From positions 434,001 through 498,000 of the forward strand of contig OY282379.1 of the NCBI GenBank assembly GCA_958295875.1: 64,000 nt of DNA. The letters are read 5' to 3'. Shown here one piece after another: positions 50,985 through 60,210 of this stretch. Within the stretch, counting starts at the first letter, position 1. Each line of letters opens with the position of its first letter. Under the pieces are notes generated by a model, which was not told the origin of the DNA, did not search any database, and was given only the letters and a program-made list of their open reading frames with translations. A program made the position numbers and the translations under genes. Origin of the DNA: an uncultured Pseudomonadales bacterium (GTDB lineage Bacteria; Pseudomonadota; Gammaproteobacteria; Pseudomonadales; Azotimanducaceae).

Positions 50985-53046
50985 CAGGGCCATTTTAAGG
51001 TTGCGCGCAAGATGTTGATTTGATTGCGGAAGGTTTTGTTTCTGGACATTCGCCCCCGAGTGTGCTGCACTGTCGGCCGGGTTGGCTGTCGGGGCTCCTG
51101 TCATGGCGGAGGCTGCGCGGGGCGTCGCTTTGCGGGACGTCCGGGTTCGCCCGGTTCGGGACGCCGGCGAGCGGTCGCGCTGGGACGGCCTCATGGAGGC
51201 GCACCACTACCTGGGCTTCCGCAGCCCGTTCGGGGCGGCGCTGCGGCAGGTGGCGGAGCTGCCGGGCGGGGAGTGGGCGGCGCTGCTGGGCTGGTCGGCG
51301 GGGGCGTTCAAGGTGGGGGCGCGCGACCGCTGGCTGGGCTGGGCGCGGGAGCAGCAGTTCCGCCGCCTGCACCTGATCGCCTGCAACACGCGGTTCCTGG
51401 TCTTGCCGGGCTTCCGCGTTCCGAACCTGGCGTCGCGGGCCCTGGGCCTTTCGCTGCGCCGCCTGTCGTCGGACATGGAGGCGCTCCGCGGGCATCCGGT
51501 GCTGCTGGCGGAGACCTTCGTGGACCCGGCGAAGTTCGAGGGGACCTGCTACCGGGCGGCGGGCTGGACGGCGGTCGGGGAGACGCGGGGCTTCGCCCGG
51601 GACTCGGGGGGCTGGCGGGAGCACGGCCGGCCGAAGGCGGTTTGGGTGCGCCCGCTGCGGCGTGGCGCGGCGGAGGCGCTGGGCGGCCTGGGGGAGCCGC
51701 GGGCGTGGGGCTGCGGGGAGGCCGAGCCGCCGAAGGCGGAGCGGCTCCGCGGCCTATACGGGTTCCTGCGGGAGGTGCCCGACTTCCGCAAGCCGCGGGG
51801 GGTGCGCCACCAGCTGGCGACGGTGCTGGCCATCGCCCTGGCGGGGAAGCTGGCGGGGGTTCGGGGCGTGACGGCTCTCGCGGAGTTCGCGGGCCGCCTG
51901 ACGCAGGCGCAGCTGGCGGCGGTCCGGGCGTTCCGCAGCCCCCGCGGCGGCCGCCGGACGGCGCCTTCCGCGGCCTCGTTCCACCGCATCCTGTCGGCGC
52001 TGGACCCGGAGGCGCTGGACCGCGCGCTGCGGCGCTGGGCGGCGTCGCGCCAAGGGCCGGGCGGGGCGCTGGCCCTGGACGGCAAGACGGCCCCGGAGTG
52101 GATCGAAGGGCCGAACCCGGAGCGGACGCTGATCGCAGCGGTGGAGCACGGCAGCGGGCTGACGGTCGGGCAGGCGGCCTCGGACGGCGCCGGCGGGGAG
52201 ATACTCGGGGCGCGCCGGCTGCTGCGGGAGATCCGCGTCGCCGGCCGCGTCCTGACGCTGGACGCGCTGCACAGCTGCCCCGGGACGGCGCGCCTGATCG
52301 TGGGGCTGGGCGCCGACTACGCCATGCCGGTCAAGGAGAACCGGCCGGCGCTGCTGGAGGACCTCGCGCTGCTGGACTGGGACTCGGCGGCGGAGTTCGC
52401 GACCTCGGAGAAGGGCCACGGCCGGATCGAGTCCCGCCGCTGCCGCGCCATCCCGCTGGACGGCGCCCCCGACGAACTGGCCGCGCTGCCCGGCCGGCGC
52501 CAAGCCTTCCGCATCGTCCGCGAACGGCACGTCGTCCGCACCGGGCGGACGACGGCGCACGCCGTCTTCGGCGTCACGTCCCTGGGGCCGGAGCGGGCAG
52601 GCCCGGCGGAGCTCCTCGCCCTCAACCGCGGCCACTGGGAAATCGAGAACCGCCTCCACCACGTCCGCGACTTCACCTATGACGAGGACCGATGCCGCGC
52701 CAAGCGCAGGCGCCTGCCCCGCAACCTGGCCTGCCTGACCAACGCCGCCATCTCCATCGTCCGGCTCAACGGGCGCTTCAGCCACCTGCCCCAAGCCAAC
52801 CGCCACTGCGCCGCCCGGCAGGGCGAGGCCCTGCGCGAGGTGGTCGGAACCCCTCCCCGGCGCTGAAGCCCCTCCCCCGGCGCCCTCCCGCGCCCGGGGG
52901 CCGCCCAGATGCGCCAATCCGAGGAAAAACGCCCCAAAACCCATCGCGCCAGCCTCGAAGAAACCTCCGGAAACCCGAACGCGCGCGCCAACTCCCCCAT
53001 CGCAGCGCGGCGCGGAAAACGAAGCCCCGACTTTAGGATGGCCCTG
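50985..53046 (+). mobile_element. ISAs1-type insertion sequence with DruA-transposase fusion, intact
   Basis: 2062 bp. Inverted ends: CAGGGCCATTTTAAGG on the left, complement of CAGGGCCATCCTAAAG on the right. Both ends are flanked by the same 11 bp, ACGGGATCATC (50974-50984 and 53047-53057), a target duplication slightly longer than the 8-10 bp usual for ISAs1. One long gene fills the element. Confidence 0.9.
51103..52866 (+). CDS. Fusion of DUF4338 (DruA-like) domain and ISAs1 DDE transposase
   Basis: 587 residues from ATG 51103 (a TTG at 51082 adds seven). Residues about 15-190 are a DUF4338 domain as in Druantia DruA: WDGLMEAHHYLGFRSPFG, WAALLGWSAGAFKVGARDRWLGW, LIACNTRFLVLPGFRVPNLASRALG, LAETFVDPAKFEGTCYRAAGW. 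Residues about 215-570 are an ISAs1/H-repeat transposase: LYGFLREVPDFRKPRGVRHQL, then DDE residues Asp in LALDGKT, Asp in LTLDALHS, Glu in NRGHWEIENRLHHVRDFTYDED. The frame is intact through the junction, and the gene lies between inverted ends with a target duplication. So the fusion is a single mobile protein. Confidence 0.9.
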   Translation: MAEAARGVALRDVRVRPVRDAGERSRWDGLMEAHHYLGFRSPFGAALRQVAELPGGEWAALLGWSAGAFKVGARDRWLGWAREQQFRRLHLIACNTRFLVLPGFRVPNLASRALGLSLRRLSSDMEALRGHPVLLAETFVDPAKFEGTCYRAAGWTAVGETRGFARDSGGWREHGRPKAVWVRPLRRGAAEALGGLGEPRAWGCGEAEPPKAERLRGLYGFLREVPDFRKPRGVRHQLATVLAIALAGKLAGVRGVTALAEFAGRLTQAQLAAVRAFRSPRGGRRTAPSAASFHRILSALDPEALDRALRRWAASRQGPGGALALDGKTAPEWIEGPNPERTLIAAVEHGSGLTVGQAASDGAGGEILGARRLLREIRVAGRVLTLDALHSCPGTARLIVGLGADYAMPVKENRPALLEDLALLDWDSAAEFATSEKGHGRIESRRCRAIPLDGAPDELAALPGRRQAFRIVRERHVVRTGRTTAHAVFGVTSLGPERAGPAELLALNRGHWEIENRLHHVRDFTYDEDRCRAKRRRLPRNLACLTNAAISIVRLNGRFSHLPQANRHCAARQGEALREVVGTPPRR

Positions 53047-53057
53047 ACGGGATCATC

Positions 53058-53606
53058 ACCTTCTGGACAGTGCCGCGCCCAAGGAAGCCCTTGGGCGCGG
53101 CGGTTCGGTAGCCTATGAGTTGTGAAGCAACATGGGAGACCGAACGATGCGGATGTTGGCACAGGACAGGGCGTTTTACCGGAAGCCGCGGGTGGACGGG
53201 ACGGACGAACCGGAGGCGCTGCGCCGGCTGCGGATCCTGGAAGGGATCGAGATGGTGCGGGAGTGACCTCTCCGCGGCTGCGGCGTGCAGGGCGTTCGGC
53301 GTCTCGCGGGCGACGTACTACGCTTGGCGGCGGCGCTTGGAGGACGGCGGCGTGGCGGGGCTGGTTCCGCGCAGCAGCCGGCCGCGCAGCCATCCGGGGA
53401 GGCGCTGGACGATGGCGGACGCCAGGCGGGTGGCGCGCATCCGCCGCGAGACGCCGTGGGCGGGGAAGGCGAGGATCGCGCTGGACTTAGCGGCGCGCTG
53501 GCCGGACCGGGCGCTGAGCGAGGCGACGGTGGGGCGCATCCTGCGCTGGGCGGTGGAGCGGGGGCATGTCCAGCGAGCGGCTGCAACGCATCAATACTCT
53601 AGTTGA
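53058..53606 (+). pseudogene. Broken IS481/IS3-like transposase (HTH type)
   Basis: From ATG 53147 the frame reads MRMLAQDRAFYRKPRVDGTDEPEALRRLR and stops at a TGA near 53266. The homologous continuation lies in another frame: SAAAACRAFGVSRATYYAWRRRLEDGGVAGLVPRSSRP, a helix-turn-helix as in IS481/IS3 transposases, then ARIRRETPWAGKARIALDL. The catalytic DDE part is missing. The left end of the element (CACCTTCTGGACAGTG) and a 13-bp perfect hairpin at 53072-53101 are still present. Its left end is interrupted by the ISAs1 element. Confidence 0.75.
53072..53101. repeat. Perfect 13-bp hairpin at IS end
   Basis: GCCGCGCCCAAGG and CCTTGGGCGCGGC with a 4-base loop (AAGC), 26 bp from the ISAs1 right end and 45 bp before the broken transposase start. 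Confidence 0.8.
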
Positions 53607-53696
53607 CTAGCCCAATAGCACACAGGTGGCGAGTACAGTGGCGGCGACGGCCGCGCCCAAGCGTTTGAGAAGCCGTGCTTTCTTGTTCATGTTCAT
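53607..53696 (-). CDS. Possible 29-residue membrane or secreted peptide
   Basis: MNMNKKARLLKRLGAAVAATVLATCVLLG: Lys/Arg-rich start, hydrophobic Ala/Val core and a Cys near the end, like a lipoprotein signal or small toxin-type peptide. A ribosome site AGGGGGG lies 6 nt before ATG 53696. The stop is directly against the end of the broken transposase. No relatives recognised. Confidence 0.35.
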   Translation of the reverse strand: MNMNKKARLLKRLGAAVAATVLATCVLLG

Positions 53697-53762
53697 TGTG
53701 TTCCCCCCTGTTCATCGGCTGTTTAGTCGGCCGTGATACTCGGGGATCATACTCTGTCGGCC

Positions 53763-54014
53763 GTGGGACGGCCCAGCAGGTGTTGCGCAAACTGGTGGCC
53801 ACGGCGGATGTCGTCATCGCTAATCTGCCGCCGGACACGCCGGCGTCGATGGGCCTCGACTACGCCAGCCTCACGGCCATTCAGCCGGACATCATCCTAA
53901 CCGCCACCACCGCGTACGGATCGGGCGGCCCCTACGGCAACCGCGTCGGTTTCGACGGCGTCGCGCAGGCCATGTCCGGCAACATGCACCTCACCGCGCG
54001 CACCGCCGCGGACA
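53763..54014 (+). pseudogene. CaiB/BaiF CoA-transferase (family III) fragment
   Basis: About 84 codons match the N-terminal third of family III CoA-transferases: LRKLVATADVVIANLPPDTPASMGLDYASL, ILTATTAYGSGGPYGNRVGFDGVAQAMSG. Before and after this the frame is unrelated, so both the start and most of the gene are lost. Confidence 0.75.
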
Positions 54015-54283
54015 GGTGCGAGGTTGAAAATACCGAATCAAATCAACGGAACAACGGAAGGTGGCGGACTTTCTCGGACCAATGCGAACCGACGCGGAAG
54101 ACGTGCATTCGATTTCTGGATGAAACGGGAGATGGCCATTAAGCGGGCATGGCTAACTACCACATCGCGGAAGTTCGTTGTGCCCTCGCCTTCTACTTCA
54201 ACTCGGTGTTCCGGCAGGCCACTGTGACGCTGCGCGGGCGATAATACGGCCGCCCTCGAAAGCCGTAACGCAGGAATTCTTCG
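54015..54283. other. Gap, nothing recognised
   Basis: AT-richer sequence between the CoA-transferase fragment and the DUF481 gene. A GATAAT at 54240-54245 could be a -10 box for the next gene, but I see no good -35. Otherwise nothing. Confidence 0.4.
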
Positions 54284-55318
54284 ATGCGTTCGACGATCCA
54301 AGTTTGCACCGCATTGGCCGCGTTCGCCGCGTTGAGCGCTGCCGCCGACGTCGTGCATTTCATCAATGGCGACCGCCTCAGCGGCACGCTGGTCGACGCC
54401 GAACCGAACACCGTCGCCATCGACGTTCCACACATCGGCGTGATCGTCGCGCCCGAGAGCCAAGTGGCTCGCGTGGCGCACGCGGCCGGGGTCGCTGGCC
54501 AGCCGTCGGCGCACGAAGCGCTGGCTCCTAGCAAGGCCGAGGCAGCGGCCTCGCCAGCTACGCCACAAACACCACCGCCGACACCGGAACCATCGGACGT
54601 GCCATCCGATCCGCCCATTGCAGCCACTGCCAAGCGCTTCAGCGAATGGGATTTGCGGTCGCAGTTCGGCCTCGCGGTCGTCAGCGGCAATACGCGCACG
54701 CAGGATGTCGATTTCGTCGTCAACGCCGAGCGCACTGGCCAGCGCTTCGACAACGTCTTCGGGATTTCCGTTCACAAAGCGAGGGCTCGCGCCGGTGCGC
54801 AGGCACCGATCGCCGACACCAAGGATCAGTTCGACATCAACTACGACTTGCGCTGGAAGTACCGCGACACTTGGTACGCGGTGGCCAACTTCGAGTTCTT
54901 TCGCGATCCCATCAAAGACATCAATCGGCGCGTCACGGCCGGCGTCGGCCTTGGCAACCGCTTCTGGGCGTCGACGCGCGGCGCTTTGGATACCGACGTT
55001 GGCGTTAGCCGAGTATTCGAGCAACTCGACGTCGGTGGCGTTGTCGACGAGTCGCAAGACCCGGCCTTGCGCTGGAGCGTGAACTTCAAGCGCTGGCTGC
55101 TGGAGGACCGCTTGGAGATGTTCCACAACAGCCAGTGGCTGTACATCCTCGCGTCCGGCCGTGGCAGCGTGTGGGATTCGGACACCGGCCTGCGTTTGCA
55201 GCTAGCCAATCGCTGGCAGGCCGGCGTGCGCTTCGATCTACAGCACGAGAGCCACCCGGCCGCGGCACGCGGCAAGACGGACTTCGGCTACGCGCTGACG
55301 CTGGGCGTGGCCTTGTAG
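54284..55318 (+). CDS. DUF481 (YdiY-like) outer membrane protein
   Basis: 344 residues. Signal peptide (TIQVCTALAAFAALSAAA), then a short SH3-like start DVVHFINGDRLSGTLVDAEPNTVAID typical of these proteins, a Pro/Ala-rich linker (residues about 75-115), and a beta-barrel with repeated amphipathic strands (FGLAVVSGNTRTQDVDFVVNAERT, WYAVANFEFFRDPIKDINRRVTAGVGLG). It ends in FGYALTLGVAL. Family members are putative salt-stress or outer membrane barrels; exact role unknown. Stands alone. Confidence 0.82.
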   Translation: MRSTIQVCTALAAFAALSAAADVVHFINGDRLSGTLVDAEPNTVAIDVPHIGVIVAPESQVARVAHAAGVAGQPSAHEALAPSKAEAAASPATPQTPPPTPEPSDVPSDPPIAATAKRFSEWDLRSQFGLAVVSGNTRTQDVDFVVNAERTGQRFDNVFGISVHKARARAGAQAPIADTKDQFDINYDLRWKYRDTWYAVANFEFFRDPIKDINRRVTAGVGLGNRFWASTRGALDTDVGVSRVFEQLDVGGVVDESQDPALRWSVNFKRWLLEDRLEMFHNSQWLYILASGRGSVWDSDTGLRLQLANRWQAGVRFDLQHESHPAAARGKTDFGYALTLGVAL

Positions 55319-55674
55319 GCGATCAGCCAGACGGCAACTGCGCACCGGGGCGGCGCCGATGCCGACGCGGCGGTGCGGCGGCCGACCCTGCTTGCGTGGC
55401 TTCGAGACGGCGCCGGGGCCGGCGCTGACGCTGTTCCGGCGCCCGCCCTGGGCGTTGGCGGCGCCGGAGATCGAACCGCTGCGCGGATTGGTGCGTAAAA
55501 CGTGGATGCGGTTCAGTTCCTTGGATCGAACCGTCATGCTGGCGTATCCTTTTCCTCCACACCCCACGTTTCCAAATGCGATTGCTTTGGGGCTCATCCT
55601 TGCGATGGCCTACGACGCGGCGGTATGTTGTGCATGGGCGCTGCTCGTGCGCTCCAAGAAACTTGAGGATCCCA
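55319..55674. other. Gap upstream of malate synthase; possible 49-codon upstream frame
   Basis: A small hydrophobic frame (55536-55685, containing [25 protein letters not shown]) overlaps the malate synthase start by 11 nt, which could couple translation, but no ribosome site is visible. The rest is unremarkable. Confidence 0.3.
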
Positions 55675-57867
55675 ATGACCGATAGAGTGCAACGGGGCGG
55701 ACTGCGGGTCGCCAAAGCGCTGGATGATCTTGTCGCGCAGCGGATGCTGCCCGGAACTGGGCTTGAGGCCGATGCCTTCTGGGCCGGGTTTGAGGCGCTG
55801 GTGAAGGCATTGACGCCGCGCAACCGCGAACTCTTGGCCATCCGCGACTCTTTGCAAGAGCGCATCGACGGCTGGCATCGAGAACGGCGCGGGCAGCGGC
55901 ATGACGCGGCGGCCTACAAAGCGTTTCTGACAGAGATTGGTTATCTCGTGCCGGAGGGGGGTGATTTCGAGATCGCCACCGCCAACGTGGATGCAGAGAT
56001 CGCGAGCATCGCCGGGCCGCAACTCGTGGTGCCGGTGATGAACGCCCGCTACGCGTTGAACGCGGCCAATGCCCGCTGGGGCAGCCTCTACGACGCCTTC
56101 TACGGCACGGACATCATTCCTGAAACGCCGGGGCGCGAGAAGGGCTCAAGCTACAACCCCGCGCGTGGAGAACTGGTCGTCGAACGTACCGCCGCCGTGC
56201 TGGACGAGGTCACCCCCTTGGCGAGCGCTTCGCACAGAGATGTGACGGCGTATCGGGTGGAATCCGTCGCCGACGGGTTCGACTTGGTGGCGACGCTTGC
56301 GGACGGCAGCCGCGCCCGCCTCGCGGAACCCGCGCAGTTCGTCGGCTTCAACGGCGAGGGCGACGCCAGCGCGGTGTTGCTGAAGCACAACGGCCTGCAC
56401 ATCGAAATCCAAGTGGACCGCGAGCATCCGGTCGGCGCGGCGCATGCCGCCGGCGTGAAGGACGTGCTGCTCGAATCCGCGGTGACGGTCATCCAAGACT
56501 GCGAGGATTCAGTAGCCGCGGTGGATGCCGAAGACAAGGCGCTGGTGTACGGCAACTGGTTGGGCCTCATGCGTGGCGACCTCACGGAGACGTTCGCCAA
56601 GGGCGGCGGCACCGTCGAGCGCCGCTTGGCGGCGGACCGTTCCTATACCGGGGCGGGTGGCGAACCGCTCACGCTGCCCGGCCGCAGCCTGATGCTGGTG
56701 CGCAACGTGGGGCATCTGATGACCAACGACGCCGTGCTGGATCAGCGCGGGGACGAAGTGTTCGAGGGCATCTTGGATGCCGCCATGACCAGCCTCGCGG
56801 CACTGCATGACTTGCAGGGCAACGGCCCAGTCACGAACAGCCGCGCCGGCAGCGTCTACATCGTCAAGCCGAAGATGCACGGCCCAGACGAGGTGGCGTT
56901 CTGCTGCGACCTGTTCGCCAGCGTGGAAGACCTGCTTGGGCTGGCCCGCAACACGTTGAAGGTGGGCATCATGGATGAGGAACGCCGCACCAGCCTGAAC
57001 CTCACCGAATGCATCCGCGTCGCGCGCGAGCGCGTGGTGTTCATCAACACTGGCTTCCTAGACCGCACTGGCGACGAAATCCACACCAGCATGTTGGCCG
57101 GCGCCATGGTGCGCAAGGAGCCCATGAAGCAGGAGACGTGGATCGGCGCCTACGAGGACGCCAACGTGGATGCGGGGCTGGCCGCCGGCTTTCCAGGGCG
57201 TGCGCAAATCGGCAAGGGCATGTGGCCCAAGCCGGACGAGATGGCCGAGATGCTCGAGGCAAAGTCCAACCATCCGCGCGCCGGGGCGGACTGCGCATGG
57301 GTGCCTTCGCCCACCGCGGCAACGCTGCATGCGCTGCACTACCATGAAGTGGACGTGGCGGCGCGGCAGCGCGAACTCAGCGCCCGCCAGCGCGCCAGCA
57401 TCGACGACATCCTCACCATCCCCCTGCTCGGCGGCGAGAACTTGGCGCCGGAGGATGTGCAAGCCGAACTGGACAACAACGCGCAAGGCATCTTGGGCTA
57501 TGTGGTGCGCTGGGTGGACCACGGCGTGGGGTGCTCCAAGGTGCCAGACATCCACGATGTGGGCCTCATGGAAGACCGCGCCACTTGCCGCATTTCCAGC
57601 CAGCACATCGCCAATTGGCTGCACCACGGCATCGCGTCACAAGCGCAGGTGCGCGAGACCATGCAGCGCATGGCCGCGGTGGTGGATGGGCAAAACGCGG
57701 ACGACGACACCTATATGCCGATGGCGCCGCAATTCGACGAGAGCATCGCCTTCCAAGCCGCATGCGACCTGGTGTTCAAGGGCCGCGAGCAGCCCAACGG
57801 CTACACGGAACCCATCCTCCATGCCCGTCGCCGCGAGTTGAAGGCGCACCGGCCGGCAACGCAATGA
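55675..57867 (+). CDS. glcB: Malate synthase G
   Basis: 730 residues from ATG 55675 (E. coli GlcB 723). Typical blocks: [91 protein letters not shown] with the catalytic Asp and the acetyl-CoA site, and near the end [15 protein letters not shown]. Condenses glyoxylate with acetyl-CoA to malate. No isocitrate lyase is in the window, so the glyoxylate source (shunt or glycolate oxidation) is not shown. Confidence 0.96.
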   Translation: MTDRVQRGGLRVAKALDDLVAQRMLPGTGLEADAFWAGFEALVKALTPRNRELLAIRDSLQERIDGWHRERRGQRHDAAAYKAFLTEIGYLVPEGGDFEIATANVDAEIASIAGPQLVVPVMNARYALNAANARWGSLYDAFYGTDIIPETPGREKGSSYNPARGELVVERTAAVLDEVTPLASASHRDVTAYRVESVADGFDLVATLADGSRARLAEPAQFVGFNGEGDASAVLLKHNGLHIEIQVDREHPVGAAHAAGVKDVLLESAVTVIQDCEDSVAAVDAEDKALVYGNWLGLMRGDLTETFAKGGGTVERRLAADRSYTGAGGEPLTLPGRSLMLVRNVGHLMTNDAVLDQRGDEVFEGILDAAMTSLAALHDLQGNGPVTNSRAGSVYIVKPKMHGPDEVAFCCDLFASVEDLLGLARNTLKVGIMDEERRTSLNLTECIRVARERVVFINTGFLDRTGDEIHTSMLAGAMVRKEPMKQETWIGAYEDANVDAGLAAGFPGRAQIGKGMWPKPDEMAEMLEAKSNHPRAGADCAWVPSPTAATLHALHYHEVDVAARQRELSARQRASIDDILTIPLLGGENLAPEDVQAELDNNAQGILGYVVRWVDHGVGCSKVPDIHDVGLMEDRATCRISSQHIANWLHHGIASQAQVRETMQRMAAVVDGQNADDDTYMPMAPQFDESIAFQAACDLVFKGREQPNGYTEPILHARRRELKAHRPATQ

Positions 57868-57892
57868 TGCGCCAAGACACTTCCAAGGGCCG

Positions 57893-59212
57893 ATGGGCGC
57901 CGGCGTCGCCGGCCGCCGCACCGCGCCCAAGCCGCGTCGGAGCGCACAGCCATTGAACTCGCCGAGCCTTGAGATCGCGGACTACGATGCCGCTCAGGAC
58001 GCCGCGGCCGTGGCGCGCATTTGGCGCGAAGTCGGATGGATTGACGCCGAGCGCCAAGGTTTGGTCGGGCGGCTCTACGAGAGCGGGCGAGGGGTGGTGT
58101 TCCGCATCGACGGCAGCGCCGAGTGCGCAGTACACACGGCGCCCGGCGCCATGCGCTACCTCGAGCAAGACTTGGAGTTGTCCGTGGTCACCGCCGTCAC
58201 CACCAGCCGGGTGGGGCGCAAGCTCGGCGCCGCCGGCCGTCTCACAGCCTTGGCCCTCGCCAACGCGGCGCGAGACGGCGCGGAGATATCGGCCCTCGGC
58301 GCCTTCGAGCAGGGCTTCTATGACCGGCTTGGTTTCGGCTGCGGCCCCTACGAGCACGAGTTCACCTTCGACCCCGCCAGCTTGAACGTGGGCTCGCCGT
58401 TCAGACCGCCGCGCCGGCTGACCACGGCGGATTGGCAGGCCGTGCGCGGCTGCATGCTGCGGCGCAAGCGCGGCCACGGCGGCTGCATCCTGACGCCGCC
58501 GCAAGTGACGGAATGCGAACTAGGTTGGACGGAAGACTTCTTTGGCCTCGGCTACTACGATGCCGCGGACGGTTCGCTCAGCCACTTCATCTGGGGCGAG
58601 GCACGCGACGCACATGGCCCCTACGAGATCACTTGGATCGGCTACGAAGACATCCCGCAGTTGATGGAGCTGTTGAGCCTCATTCGCTCATTGGGCGATC
58701 AGGTGAACGCGGTGTCGATGTTGGAACCTGCCGACATTCGCTTGCAGGACATGTTGAAACAGCCGTTTCGCCATCGTCGCAGCACCGAAGGCGGGAAGTA
58801 CGCAAACCGCTGCGATGCCATCGCCTTCTGGCAAGCGCGGGTGTTGGACTTGCCGAAGTGCTTGGCGAAGACGCACCTCGCCGGCCAAGATTTGGTGTTC
58901 AACCTAGAATTGCAAGACCCAGCGCCGGCACGTTTGGATGGCGCTTACGGGAACGCAGGGGCAGATTGGCCCGGCGCCGGGGGTGCTTTCACCGTCACCC
59001 TAGGCAGCGCTTCGGGCGCCGAGCGCGGCCACCACCCCAGCTTGCCAACACTGAAGGCTTTTGTCGGCGCGTTCACTCGCATGTGGCTCGGCGCGGCGCC
59101 GGCCTCGGTGCTCGCGGTGACGGACGACATCAAGGGAGACGCCGCGTTGCTCGAAGCCCTTGATGACAAGTTCGCCTTCTTGCCAACGCCGCGCTTGGGG
59201 TGGGACTTTTGA
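57893..59212 (+). CDS. Eis-like GNAT N-acetyltransferase with C-terminal SCP2-like domain
   Basis: About 420-439 residues. The N-terminal GNAT domain has VVTAVTTSRVGRKLGAAGRLTALALANAARDGAEISALGAFEQGFYDRLGFG, the acetyl-CoA loop plus FYDRLGFG ending of GNATs. A second GNAT-like middle part and a C-terminal sterol-carrier-like domain (VFNLELQDPAP ... LKAFVGAFTRMWLG) follow the Eis architecture. Start uncertain: TTG 57953 begins the conserved part; the ATG-equivalent at 57893 adds 20 residues of low complexity. It follows glcB by 25 bp. Substrate unknown. Confidence 0.72.
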   Translation: MGAGVAGRRTAPKPRRSAQPLNSPSLEIADYDAAQDAAAVARIWREVGWIDAERQGLVGRLYESGRGVVFRIDGSAECAVHTAPGAMRYLEQDLELSVVTAVTTSRVGRKLGAAGRLTALALANAARDGAEISALGAFEQGFYDRLGFGCGPYEHEFTFDPASLNVGSPFRPPRRLTTADWQAVRGCMLRRKRGHGGCILTPPQVTECELGWTEDFFGLGYYDAADGSLSHFIWGEARDAHGPYEITWIGYEDIPQLMELLSLIRSLGDQVNAVSMLEPADIRLQDMLKQPFRHRRSTEGGKYANRCDAIAFWQARVLDLPKCLAKTHLAGQDLVFNLELQDPAPARLDGAYGNAGADWPGAGGAFTVTLGSASGAERGHHPSLPTLKAFVGAFTRMWLGAAPASVLAVTDDIKGDAALLEALDDKFAFLPTPRLGWDF

Positions 59213-59237
59213 CGCGGCCACGCGAACGGAGGCATTC

Positions 59238-60140
59238 ATGTTGACAATTCTTGATGGTGGCATGGGCGTCGAGCTCATTCGGCGTGGCGTCGCGCAAGAC
59301 ACCGGGCTGTGGTCCGCGCAACCGCTCATCGAAAGTCCAGCGGCGGTGCGGCAAGCGCACTTGGACTACATCGCAGCCGGTGCCCACATCATCACCACCA
59401 ATAGCTACTCCACCGTTCCAAGCTACCTCGCCAAGGCGAACTTGGAATCCCGCTATGTGGAGCTGACGCGGCTGGCGGGGGAGCTGGCGCGGCGCGCCGC
59501 GGACGAGTCTGGCGCAGACGTGCGCGTGGCCGGCGGCTTGCCGCCGCTCTCAGAGAGCTATCGGGCAGACTTGGTGCCGCCAGATGACGAAGCGCGGCCC
59601 ATCTACGCCAATCTCGCCGCGGCGTTGGCGCCAAATGTGGATCTCTTCCTGTGCGAGACCATGGCGTCGGCCCGGGAAGCGCGCAACGCCGCGTCGGCCG
59701 CAATGGCCGCCGGGGCGCCGCGCGGCTTGCCGGTGTACGTCGCCTGGTCACTGGACGACCGCCCCGGCCGCGGCTTGCGGAGCGGTGAATCCATCGCCCA
59801 AGCGCTGGCGGCGCTAGAGGACTTGGACATTCAGGCGTACCTCTTCAACTGCACCTCGCCGGATGCGATTCACGCCGGCATGGAAGCGCTGGCCAAGCTG
59901 ACGGACAAGCCCTTCGGCGGCTACCCGAACCGCTTCAACATCCCCTCAGGGTGGACGCTGGACAACGACGTGCCGGCAGAGCCGCGCGACATGTCGTGCG
60001 CCCACTTCGTGGACGAGGCGCGCCGCGCCATGGCCCTCGGCGCCTCGCTGTACGGCGGTTGCTGCCATGTGGGAACGGAGTACATCGCCGCCTTGGCGAC
60101 AGCGCTGCGCGAGGACGCGCTCGTCCGCGCCGAAGCTTGA
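59238..60140 (+). CDS. Homocysteine S-methyltransferase family protein
   Basis: 300 residues from ATG 59238 with GGAGG upstream. Zinc-binding Cys are seen in LFNCTSPDAI and YGGCCHVGTEYI, and the start MLTILDGGMGVELIRRG is the family's DGxMG(T/V)EL block. Transfers a methyl group to a thiol such as homocysteine from S-methylmethionine or a betaine. Follows the acetyltransferase by 25 bp in the same direction. No methionine riboswitch is seen. Confidence 0.87.
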   Translation: MLTILDGGMGVELIRRGVAQDTGLWSAQPLIESPAAVRQAHLDYIAAGAHIITTNSYSTVPSYLAKANLESRYVELTRLAGELARRAADESGADVRVAGGLPPLSESYRADLVPPDDEARPIYANLAAALAPNVDLFLCETMASAREARNAASAAMAAGAPRGLPVYVAWSLDDRPGRGLRSGESIAQALAALEDLDIQAYLFNCTSPDAIHAGMEALAKLTDKPFGGYPNRFNIPSGWTLDNDVPAEPRDMSCAHFVDEARRAMALGASLYGGCCHVGTEYIAALATALREDALVRAEA

Positions 60141-60210
60141 CGCCCGCGGACGCCCCGATGCTGCGCGGCGGCCGTGGCGGCGTCGCCCACCGCCAAGCGC
60201 GAACCCCCCG

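Noticed and set aside
51024..52682. 552-residue frame inside the ISAs1 element
   Set aside because: Gly/Ala/Arg-rich shadow of the transposase in another frame.
51103..52866. Druantia defence system
   Set aside because: Only the DruA-like domain is present, fused to a transposase; no DruE helicase or other Druantia genes are nearby.
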